NCBI GenBank assembly: GCA_023423675.1
Contig: JAFAFD010000321.1
Span: forward strand, 1-5,543
Reading direction: 5' to 3'
DNA length: 5,543 nt
From: Pseudomonadota bacterium
GTDB lineage: Bacteria > Pseudomonadota > Gammaproteobacteria > Xanthomonadales > Xanthomonadaceae
Of the stretch, positions 1 to 5,543 are shown piece after piece; position 1 is the first letter of the stretch; every line of letters starts with the position of its first letter. The notes under the pieces are model-generated. The model made no database searches, had not been told where the DNA came from, and saw nothing but the letters and a program-made list of their open reading frames with translations. Made by a program: the position numbers and the translations under genes.

Positions 1-26
1 CATCTGTCAGATATCGACTAACAAAA

Positions 27-67
27 TGGGGTCAGAGCCCGTTGCGTAGCAACGGGATCCGACCCCA
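27..67. repeat. Imperfect palindromic intergenic repeat (long hairpin)
   Basis: Outer arms TGGGGTC (27-33) and GACCCCA (61-67) pair perfectly. Inner arms CCCGTTGC (38-45) and GCAACGGG (49-56) pair perfectly around the three-base loop GTA. Between them, positions 34-37 and 57-60 form two pairs flanked by two mismatches (A34/C60 and G37/A57), so the element is a nearly continuous 17-pair hairpin. From memory, elements with the same GGGGTC...GACCCC arms and a variable centre are scattered between genes in Stenotrophomonas; I could not check this. It does not begin with the GTAG head typical of the SMAG REP family. The role is unknown: it could be a transcription terminator, an mRNA-stabilising structure, or a mobile REP-like unit. 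Confidence 0.7.
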
Positions 68-82
68 GGACGTCCCGACCTA

Positions 83-132
83 CTGCCAGCCCAGGCAGCC
101 CCCTCTGTTGAGGGGGCGCGCCGACAGGCGCG
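83..132. repeat. Three abutting short GC-rich hairpins
   Basis: Three inverted repeats lie end to end. CTGCC (83-87) pairs with GGCAG (94-98) over a six-base loop. GCCCCCTC (98-105) pairs with GAGGGGGC (110-117) over the loop TGTT. CGCGCC (117-122) pairs with GGCGCG (127-132) over the loop GACA. The middle one is a perfect 8-bp stem and is hard to ascribe to chance; the outer two are short enough to arise by chance in GC-rich DNA. Neighbouring stems share a boundary base (98 and 117), so they cannot all form fully at once. No T-tract follows on either strand, so factor-independent termination is uncertain. Confidence 0.45.
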
Positions 133-158
133 GGGAGAGGCCGGCAGGTGATGCAGGG

Positions 159-187
159 TCCATGATTCCGTGCAGCGGAATCATGGA
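159..187. repeat. Perfect 12-bp inverted repeat downstream of dps
   Basis: TCCATGATTCCG (159-170) and CGGAATCATGGA (176-187) are exact reverse complements around the five-base loop TGCAG. The stem is richer in A/T than the surrounding DNA. It directly abuts the hairpin at 188-216 and lies 28 bases past the dps stop in the direction of dps transcription. It may be a second terminator stem, a barrier protecting the mRNA 3' end, or a repeat unit. It lacks a following run of U on either strand, so a canonical terminator is not demonstrated. Confidence 0.55.
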
Positions 188-216
188 AACCCGCAGGGGC
201 GAAGCCCTGAAGGGTT
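188..216 (-). terminator. Possible terminator hairpin at the end of dps
   Basis: Read on the minus strand, AACCC (216-212) pairs with GGGTT (192-188), and CAGGG (209-205) pairs with CCCTG (198-194) around a six-base loop, with a small internal loop between the two helices. The hairpin starts inside the TAA stop codon of dps and is followed by TTTCC, which is a weak U-tract. The position and the stem suit transcript termination for dps, perhaps together with the adjoining perfect palindrome. The short U run keeps this tentative. Confidence 0.4.
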
Positions 217-763
217 ACTGCAGCAGGGAACGCAGCATCCAGGCGTACTTCTCGTGGGTCTGCAGGCGCTGGGTCATCAGATCCTCGGTCGGGGCGTCGT
301 CGGCATCGTCCGCCACATCCAGCACTTCACGCGCCGTACGGCAGACCGCTTCGTTGGCGACCACCAACTGGCGTACCATTTCACGCCAGTCTGCACTGTC
401 GGTCAGGCCCGGCTCCTCGGCGATCGAGGTCAGCGCAGCAAATTCCCGGTAGGAGCCCGGGGCATTGAAACCCAGCGCACGGATACGTTCGGCCACATCG
501 TCCAGCGCCGCCCACTGCTCGGTGTACTGCGTCTCGAACATGGTGTGCAGCGAGTTGAACATCGACCCGGTCACGTTCCAGTGGAAGTTGTGGGTCTTCA
601 GGTAGAGCGTGAACGCGTCCGCCTGGAACCGCGACAGACCGTCGGCGATCTTCTTGCGGTTGCCCTGGGTGATCCCGATATCGATGTTGGGTGCCGACGG
701 TGCCGCCGCTGCAAGCTTCTGCTTGGCGGTCTTGGGCTTGGTCGTGCTCTTGGTCTTCGCCAT
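215..763 (-). CDS. dps: Dps-family DNA-binding ferritin-like protein
   Basis: This encodes a 182-residue Dps protein. By family knowledge it is a dodecameric mini-ferritin that oxidises Fe(II), usually with hydrogen peroxide, stores the iron mineral in its cavity, and coats DNA in starved or oxidatively stressed cells. The ferroxidase ligands are visible at the spacing of E. coli Dps: H61 in FHWN, H73 in SLHTMFE, E77, D88 and E92. In these proteins the centre is built between two subunits. The N-terminal tail, about residues 1-20, is rich in Lys, Thr and Ala (AKTKSTTKPKTAKQK) and probably binds DNA, as the lysine tail of E. coli Dps does. The ATG at 763 is chosen because AAGGAGG lies six bases upstream; a GTG at 796 would extend the frame by 11 residues but has no comparable site. 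The length is slightly above the E. coli protein (167 aa) because of the tail. The gene stands alone, diverging from hrpA. Family assignment is secure; DNA binding is inferred. Confidence 0.95.
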   Translation of the reverse strand: MAKTKSTTKPKTAKQKLAAAAPSAPNIDIGITQGNRKKIADGLSRFQADAFTLYLKTHNFHWNVTGSMFNSLHTMFETQYTEQWAALDDVAERIRALGFNAPGSYREFAALTSIAEEPGLTDSADWREMVRQLVVANEAVCRTAREVLDVADDADDAPTEDLMTQRLQTHEKYAWMLRSLLQ

Positions 764-849
764 GGGGTTCCTCCTTGTGGAATCGTTGGCCTTCACAGTA
801 AATCAGTCTCGATGACTGGTCGCTTTCAAAGTTTTGAACGAACCGATTG
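764..849. promoter_or_regulatory. Divergent dps/hrpA intergenic control region
   Basis: These 86 bases must hold the start signals for both divergent genes unless hrpA is transcribed from further upstream. A strong ribosome site for dps (AAGGAGG, minus strand, 776-770) is present. Two dyads are visible: ATCAGTC (802-808) with GACTGGT (814-820), which includes one G/T mismatch, and the exact palindrome TTCAAA-GT-TTTGAA (825-838). I found no sigma-70 promoter with both boxes well matched on either strand. TTGAAA (minus, 829-824) and TTCACA (plus, 792-797) resemble -35 boxes but lack a good -10 at normal spacing. No clear OxyR site with four ATAG/CTAT elements is evident. Confidence 0.45.
825..838. 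promoter_or_regulatory. 14-bp palindrome upstream of hrpA, possible operator
   Basis: TTCAAA (825-830) and TTTGAA (833-838) are exact reverse complements separated by GT. The palindrome ends 11 bases before the hrpA ATG and lies in the dps upstream region. Its symmetry and its location in a short divergent spacer suit a dimeric regulator. However, a 6-bp arm of A/T-rich sequence can also arise by chance, and the site matches no operator I can name with confidence. Confidence 0.25.
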
Positions 850-3800
850 ATGAACGCTATCGATAAAAATCCGTTACCCCGCCTGCGCCAACAGCGTGCC
901 GCCATCGACGGCGCCATGAGCCGCGACCGGGGCCGTTTGCTGGGAATGCTCTCGCGTTGCCAGGCCAAGCCGCAGGATGCGGCGCTGGCCGCTACCTTCG
1001 AGCAGGCCTTGCAGGCGTCGGTGCAGCGCCGACAGGTGCGGGCGCAACAGCAGCCGGCCGTTACTCTGGACCCGCAGCTGCCGATTGCGCGTGAAGCCGA
1101 GGCGATCATCGGCCTGATCCGCGACCACCAGGTGGTGGTGATCGCCGGTGAAACCGGCTCGGGCAAGACCACCCAGCTGCCGAAACTGTGCCTGGCCGCC
1201 GGCCGTGGCCAGGCCGGCATGATCGGCTGCACCCAGCCGCGACGGATTGCCGCACGTGCGGTGGCCAGCCGCGTGGCGCAGGAACTGCAGAGCGAGCTGG
1301 GCCAGCTGGTCGGCTACCAGGTGCGCTTCAACGACAAGGTCAGTGAAGACAGCCGCATCAAGTTCATGACCGACGGCATCCTGCTGGCGGAGATCGCCAG
1401 TGACCGCTGGCTGTCGAACTACGACACGATCATCGTCGACGAGGCGCACGAACGCAGCCTCAACATCGACTTCCTGCTGGGCTACCTGAAGCAGCTGCTG
1501 CGCAAGCGCCCGGACCTGAAGCTGATCGTGACCTCGGCCACCATCGACACCGAACGCTTCGCCCAGCATTTCGACAATGCGCCGGTGATCAGCGTGGAAG
1601 GCCGCACCTACCCGGTGGAAGTGCGTTACCGCGCGCTGGAAGGCGAGGGCGAAGCGCAGGGCGAGCGCACCGTCAACGATGCCATCGTGTCGGCCATCGA
1701 CGAGATCACCCGCCTGGATTCGCGCGGCGACGTGCTGATCTTCCTGCCCGGCGAACGCGAGATCCGCGATGCGCACCAGTCGCTGGAGCGGCGCAAGTAC
1801 CGCAATACCGAGGTGCTGCCGCTGTACGCGCGTCTGTCCAACCAGGACCAGGACCGGGTGTTCAACCCGGGCCCGAACCGCCGCATCGTGCTGGCCACCA
1901 ATGTGGCGGAAACCTCGCTGACAGTGCCGCGCATCCGCTACGTGGTCGATCCGGGTTTCGCCCGCGTCAAGCGCTACAGCCCGCGCAACAAGCTGGACCG
2001 CCTGCACATCGAGCCGATCTCGCAGGCCAGCGCCAACCAGCGCAAGGGCCGCTGCGGCCGTATCGCCGAGGGCATCTGCTACCGCCTTTACGCCGAAGCT
2101 GATTTCCAGGCGCGGCCGGAGTTCACCGATCCGGAAATCCGCCGCTCCAGCCTGGCCGGGGTGATCCTGCGCATGCTGCAGCTGGGCCTGGGCCGCATCG
2201 AAGAGTTCCCGTTCCTGGAAGCGCCGGATGAGCGTGCCGTGGCCGATGGCTGGCAGCAGCTGACCGAGCTGGGCGCGATCGATGCCGAGCGGCGAATGAC
2301 CACCATCGGCAAGCAGATGGCCCGCCTGCCGGTGGACGTGAAACTGGCGCGCATGCTGGTGGCCGCGCAGGCCGCCGGCTGCCTGCGGCCGATGCTGGTG
2401 ATCGCCTCGTTCCTGGGCATCCAGGACCCGCGCGAACGCCCGCCCGAAGCGCGCGGTGCGGCCGACAGCGCGCATGCGCAGTTTGCCGATGGACGCTCCG
2501 AGTTCGTCGGCGTGCTGCGCCTGTGGGATGGCTACCGGCAGGCCCACGAAGACCTGACCCAATCCAAGCTGCGCGACTGGTGCGGGCGCCATTTCCTCGG
2601 TTTCCTGCGCATGCGCGAGTGGCGCGAGCTGCACCGCCAGCTGCGCCTGCTGTGCGAGGAACTGGGCTGGAAGGAAGAAGCCACCGAGGCCTCGATGGCA
2701 CCGCTGTTGGCCGGCAGCAGTGCGCCGGCCCCGGCGCGTGTTGATGCAGCGGCAGTGAAGGCCACCCGTGGCCAGCTGCACCGCGCCGCGCGCCTGGCCC
2801 GCGAAGGCAAGGCCGAAGCCGCACCGGCCCCAGTGGCCGTGCGCGAACAGAAGGAACAAGCGCCGGCCGGCGGTGGTTTCAGCGAGCGTGCGCGCGCGGC
2901 CGCCTACCAGACCCTGCACCGTGCACTGGTGGCCGGCCTGCCGACGCAGATCGGCCATCGCACCGAGAAGGGTGATTTCCAGGCGCCGCGCCAGCGCCGC
3001 TTCCTGCCGTTCCCGGGCTCGGCGCTGTCCAAGCGTCCGCCGCCGTGGCTGCTGGTGGCCAACCTGCTGGACACGCAGAAGGTCTGGGGCATGACCCTGG
3101 CCGCGATCGAACCGGACTGGGTGATTGCCGAGCTGCCGCACCTGCTGCTGCGCAAGCACTTCGACCCGCACTGGTCGCGCGCGCAGGGCCAGGTGCTGGC
3201 CTCCGAGCAGATCAGCCTGTTCGGCCTGGTGCTGGCACCGAAGAAGCCGGTGCATTACGGCCGCATCGAACCCGGCGAAGCGCATGACATCTTCGTGCGC
3301 CAGGCCCTGGTGACCGGCGAGATCAACACCCGTGCCAGCTTCGTCGCCGACAACCAGAAGGTGCTGGAACTGGCCCGCGAGGAAGAGGCCAAGCTGCGCC
3401 GGGCCGGCATCGTCGCCGACGAGGACTGGCAGGCGCGCTGGTACCTGGACCGCGTGCCGCCGCAGATCCATTCGGCCGCCGGCCTGGACACCTGGTGGAA
3501 GGCACTGCCGGCGGAACAGCGCAGGACCCTGCACTGGTCGCTGGTCGACCTGCTGCCGGGCGAGGGCAGCGAGCAGGAGCGTTACCCCAAGTACCTGCCG
3601 CTGGGCCAGGCGCGGCTGCCGCTGCATTACCGCTTCGAGCCGGGTGCCGACGATGATGGCGTGACTCTGGACGTGCCGCTGCACCTGCTCAACGCGCTGG
3701 ACCCGGTGCAGCTGGGCTGGCTGGCGCCGGGCTTCGTGGCCGACAAGGCTTCGGCGCTGATCCGCAGCCTGCCCAAGGCGATGCGCCGCAACTACGTGCC

Positions 3801-4932
3801 GGCGCCGGACTTCGGTCGTGCCTTCTTCGAGGCGTTCCCGCAGCCCAGCGCCGATGCCATCACCGGTGAGCTGGCGCGCTTCCTGTCACGCGCGACCGGT
3901 GCGACGGTGACCGCGCTCGATTTCGAGCCCGGTTCGATCGAGCCGCACCTGCACATGAATCTGCGCCTGCGCGACGAGCACGGCAAGGTGCTGGCCACCT
4001 CGCGAGACCTCGATGCGCTGCGTGCGAAATTCGGCGGCCGTGCCGGCGATGCGTTCGCTGCGCGTGCCGGTCGCGAAATGGCGGCCGACGGGCTGCGTAC
4101 GTTCCCGGCCACGCCGATTCCTCTGCAGGTGCCCGGCGAAGCCGGCGTGCCCGCGTACCCGGCGCTGCTGGACGAGGGTGACAGCGTGGCGCTGCGCATC
4201 TTCGCCGACCGCCAGCAGGCGCAGGAGGCCCATCCGCAGGGCGTGCGCCGACTGCTGGAGATCGCCCTCGCGGAGAAGGTGAAGCAGGCACGCAAGCAGC
4301 TGCCGGTCGCCCCCAAGACCGGCCTGTTGTACGCGGCCATCGAATCGCAGGAGCGCCTGCGTGGCGATCTGGTCGATGCAGCGATGAACGCGGTGCTGGC
4401 CGAGGGCCTGGAAGACATCCGCGATGCAGCGGCCTTCGAACAGCGTCGCGACCATGCGGCCAAGGCGCTGTTCGGCGAGGCGATGTCGCGGCTGAAGCTG
4501 GCCGAGACCATCCTGGCGCTGGTGGCCGAACTGAAGCCGCTGCTGGAAGCGCCCCTCATGGGCTGGGCGCGCGGCAACCTGGACGACATGGAAGCGCAGC
4601 TGGTCGGCCTGATCCACCCGGGGTTCCTGCGCGATACCCCGGCCGATGCGCTGGCGCAGTATCCGCGCTACCTGAAGGCGATGATCCTGCGTACCGAACG
4701 CGCCAAGCGCGATCCGCCGCGCGACCAGGCGCGCATGCTGGAACTGACGCCGTTCCTGGATGCGCTGCGCGAAGGAGATGCGCAGGGCCTGCGCGAGCGT
4801 CCGCAGTGGCAGGCGCTGCGTTGGGACCTGGAGGAACTGCGGGTCTCGCTGTTCGCGCAGGAGCTGGGTGCGCGCACCGGCATCTCGGCGAAGAAACTGG
4901 CACAGCGGGTGACCGCGCTGCGCCAGCTGTAA
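850..4932 (+). CDS. hrpA: ATP-dependent DEAH-box RNA helicase HrpA
   Basis: This 1360-residue protein is a complete HrpA, somewhat longer than E. coli HrpA (about 1300 aa). Helicase motifs appear in order: Walker A GETGSGKT (100-107), Ia TQPRR (128-132), MTDGILL (173-179), DEAH (197-200), SAT (229-231), FLPGEREI (298-305), ATNVAETSLT (349-358) and QRKGRCGR (397-404). An HA2-type helical region follows to about 560, then an Ala/Pro/Lys-rich insertion at about 613-676, an OB-fold region at about 685-757, and the long HrpA-specific C-terminal part (DUF3418) with the conserved segment DLEELRVSLFAQELG beginning at about 1326. DEAH helicases use ATP to translocate on RNA. E. coli HrpA has been tied to fimbrial mRNA processing and to splitting collided ribosomes; action in the cytoplasm on ribosomes or mRNA is inferred from that. 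The ATG at 850 is preferred over the adjoining TTG at 847; neither has a clear Shine-Dalgarno. The frame is intact with no missing motif. It should not be confused with the type III pilus protein also called HrpA. Confidence 0.97.
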   Translation: MNAIDKNPLPRLRQQRAAIDGAMSRDRGRLLGMLSRCQAKPQDAALAATFEQALQASVQRRQVRAQQQPAVTLDPQLPIAREAEAIIGLIRDHQVVVIAGETGSGKTTQLPKLCLAAGRGQAGMIGCTQPRRIAARAVASRVAQELQSELGQLVGYQVRFNDKVSEDSRIKFMTDGILLAEIASDRWLSNYDTIIVDEAHERSLNIDFLLGYLKQLLRKRPDLKLIVTSATIDTERFAQHFDNAPVISVEGRTYPVEVRYRALEGEGEAQGERTVNDAIVSAIDEITRLDSRGDVLIFLPGEREIRDAHQSLERRKYRNTEVLPLYARLSNQDQDRVFNPGPNRRIVLATNVAETSLTVPRIRYVVDPGFARVKRYSPRNKLDRLHIEPISQASANQRKGRCGRIAEGICYRLYAEADFQARPEFTDPEIRRSSLAGVILRMLQLGLGRIEEFPFLEAPDERAVADGWQQLTELGAIDAERRMTTIGKQMARLPVDVKLARMLVAAQAAGCLRPMLVIASFLGIQDPRERPPEARGAADSAHAQFADGRSEFVGVLRLWDGYRQAHEDLTQSKLRDWCGRHFLGFLRMREWRELHRQLRLLCEELGWKEEATEASMAPLLAGSSAPAPARVDAAAVKATRGQLHRAARLAREGKAEAAPAPVAVREQKEQAPAGGGFSERARAAAYQTLHRALVAGLPTQIGHRTEKGDFQAPRQRRFLPFPGSALSKRPPPWLLVANLLDTQKVWGMTLAAIEPDWVIAELPHLLLRKHFDPHWSRAQGQVLASEQISLFGLVLAPKKPVHYGRIEPGEAHDIFVRQALVTGEINTRASFVADNQKVLELAREEEAKLRRAGIVADEDWQARWYLDRVPPQIHSAAGLDTWWKALPAEQRRTLHWSLVDLLPGEGSEQERYPKYLPLGQARLPLHYRFEPGADDDGVTLDVPLHLLNALDPVQLGWLAPGFVADKASALIRSLPKAMRRNYVPAPDFGRAFFEAFPQPSADAITGELARFLSRATGATVTALDFEPGSIEPHLHMNLRLRDEHGKVLATSRDLDALRAKFGGRAGDAFAARAGREMAADGLRTFPATPIPLQVPGEAGVPAYPALLDEGDSVALRIFADRQQAQEAHPQGVRRLLEIALAEKVKQARKQLPVAPKTGLLYAAIESQERLRGDLVDAAMNAVLAEGLEDIRDAAAFEQRRDHAAKALFGEAMSRLKLAETILALVAELKPLLEAPLMGWARGNLDDMEAQLVGLIHPGFLRDTPADALAQYPRYLKAMILRTERAKRDPPRDQARMLELTPFLDALREGDAQGLRERPQWQALRWDLEELRVSLFAQELGARTGISAKKLAQRVTALRQL

Positions 4933-4934
4933 CG

Positions 4935-4965
4935 CGATGGCGCCGGGCGATGCCCGGCGTCATCG
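4935..4965. terminator. Bidirectional hairpin between convergent genes
   Basis: CGATGG (4935-4940) plus CGCCGGGC (4941-4948) pair with GCCCGGCG (4952-4959) plus TCATCG (4960-4965) around the loop GAT. This gives a 14-bp stem with a single G/T pair. It occupies most of the 47-base space between the hrpA stop and the stop of the minus-strand gene ending at 4980, so it can serve as the 3' structure for both transcripts. There is no T-tract on either side, so it may act as an RNA 3'-end stabiliser or an inefficient or factor-assisted terminator rather than a textbook intrinsic one. Confidence 0.6.
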
Positions 4966-4979
4966 GGTGGGTCGAAGGG

Positions 4980-5504
4980 TTATTTGGTGCGGCGGACCTT
5001 CGCCTGGGTGTTCACGCCTTCCACCTTCATGTACCAGACGCCCAGCAGACCGGGGTTCATGCTGACCTTCGGCGACGTCTTGCGGACGCCGGCCAGGGTG
5101 GTGGCATCGGTCTGTTCCCAGGTCTGGCCATTGTCCAGGGTATAGATGCGGCCCTTGCCGAAGCCGCGGAACTCGCCCTCCAGCACGCCGGTGATCGGCT
5201 CCTTGCTGCCGAAATCGAAGAAGCCGCGGTTCTTGACGATAACTTCCTGGCGGCCTTCCTCGCGCGCTTCTTCGCGCACGGCGGCCACGGCTTCGGTGGT
5301 GGCTGCTTCGACCTTGCCCTGCAGCCAGCGGTTGAGCGTGGCCAGTTCGGTGGCGCTGAGCTTGTCCAGGCCGGCGGCTTTGAACTCCTGCGGGCTCATC
5401 TGCTGCTGCAGATCACCATCGACAACGCGCTGGGCCAGGGCCGGCAACGCAACGGTGCACAGAACGAGGGCGACACACAGCGGGCGCAGCAGACGCAGGG
5501 GCAT
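4980..5504 (-). CDS. Exported protein of unknown function
   Basis: I do not recognise a named family for this 174-residue protein. The N-terminus is a classical Sec signal peptide: basic MPLRLLR, a hydrophobic stretch at about 8-20, and PALA-Q with likely cleavage after A24. There is no lipobox cysteine at the cleavage site, so the product is probably soluble in the periplasm or secreted. Residues 36-62 hold a short helical motif (MSPQEFKAAGLDKLSATELA, then TLNRWL). Residues 63-86 are an Ala/Glu/Arg-rich helix that could form a coiled coil. About 95-174 looks beta-rich, with Gly/aromatic spacing, the segment YTLDNGQTWEQTD (121-133) and a basic C-terminal end. I associate this general look with small exported proteins of Xanthomonadaceae and other proteobacteria, without known activity. 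The ATG at 5504 has AGGAG seven bases upstream (minus strand, 5516-5512). It converges on hrpA and is separately transcribed. That the gene is real and exported is well supported; its function is unknown. Confidence 0.88.
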   Translation of the reverse strand: MPLRLLRPLCVALVLCTVALPALAQRVVDGDLQQQMSPQEFKAAGLDKLSATELATLNRWLQGKVEAATTEAVAAVREEAREEGRQEVIVKNRGFFDFGSKEPITGVLEGEFRGFGKGRIYTLDNGQTWEQTDATTLAGVRKTSPKVSMNPGLLGVWYMKVEGVNTQAKVRRTK

Positions 5505-5528
5505 GGCGTTTCTCCTGGATGTGGCCCG

Positions 5529-5534
5529 AGTGTA
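5529..5534 (-). promoter_or_regulatory. Possible -10 box for the exported-protein gene
   Basis: On the minus strand this reads TACACT, matching four of six positions of the sigma-70 -10 consensus. It lies 24 bases before the start codon, which would give a 5' leader of roughly 15-20 bases carrying the AGGAG site. The matching -35 box would fall beyond the right edge of the window, so the call cannot be completed here. Confidence 0.3.
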
Positions 5535-5543
5535 GAGCAGCGC

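Noticed and set aside
1..26. Possible end of another gene at the left edge
   Set aside because: Only 26 bases precede the repeat and they show no identifiable coding signal, so nothing can be supported.
27..67. Assignment of the palindrome to the SMAG (GTAG-headed) REP family
   Set aside because: GTAG occurs only at the loop (46-49) and not at the head of the element. The arms and length do not fit that family as I know it.
764..796. Upstream GTG start extending Dps by 11 residues
   Set aside because: The ATG at 763 has an ideal AAGGAGG six bases upstream, and the extension would run through that ribosome site.
170..850. Plus-strand open frame of 226 codons opposite dps
   Set aside because: It is antisense to dps, which has all five ferroxidase ligands and a strong ribosome site. 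The plus-strand translation resembles no family.
381..1232. Minus-strand open frame of 283 codons spanning the dps/hrpA spacer
   Set aside because: It overlaps dps in another frame and is antisense to hrpA. Its sequence shows no domain and is explained by base composition.
874..3684. A very long open frame (936 codons) on the minus strand opposite hrpA
   Set aside because: It lies entirely antisense to a secure helicase gene. It is explained by the GC-rich codon bias of hrpA, which removes stop codons on the opposite strand. Its translation is low-complexity (rich in Q, A, R, H) with no recognisable domain.
850..4932. Possible frameshift or fusion in hrpA, given its length above E. coli HrpA
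   Set aside because: All helicase motifs and the C-terminal HrpA signature are in one uninterrupted frame and in the normal order. The extra length is mostly the low-complexity insertion.

Overview
This window looks like a stretch of chromosome from a GC-rich gammaproteobacterium of the Xanthomonadaceae, most likely Stenotrophomonas. That assignment is inferred from the strong G/C bias at third codon positions, the style of the proteins, and an intergenic palindrome at 27-67 of a kind I recall as frequent in Stenotrophomonas. No rRNA, tRNA, insertion sequence, integrase, phage gene or CRISPR array is visible.

Layout. Positions 1-214 are non-coding and unusually rich in inverted repeats: six hairpins lie almost end to end, several of them perfect. 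Positions 215-763 (minus) encode a Dps-family ferritin-like protein with a complete set of ferroxidase ligands and a lysine-rich N-terminal tail. An 86-base divergent spacer with two short dyads separates it from the large gene at 850-4932 (plus), a full-length HrpA-type DEAH-box RNA helicase of 1360 residues. A 14-bp GC-rich hairpin at 4935-4965 fills the 47-base gap between the convergent stops of hrpA and the last gene, at 4980-5504 (minus). That gene encodes a small exported protein of unknown function with a signal peptide, a helical N-terminal part and a probable beta-rich C-terminal domain.

How the genes relate. All three appear to be independent transcription units: dps and hrpA diverge, and hrpA and the exported protein converge. 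Dps protects DNA and stores iron under oxidative or starvation stress. HrpA acts on RNA and has been linked in E. coli to mRNA processing and the rescue of collided ribosomes. A shared stress theme is possible, but the sequence gives no direct link.

The coding content is ordinary and I see no convincing undescribed multi-gene system. The parts most worth a second look are the hairpin chain downstream of dps, the Ala/Pro-rich insertion in HrpA, and the uncharacterised exported protein.
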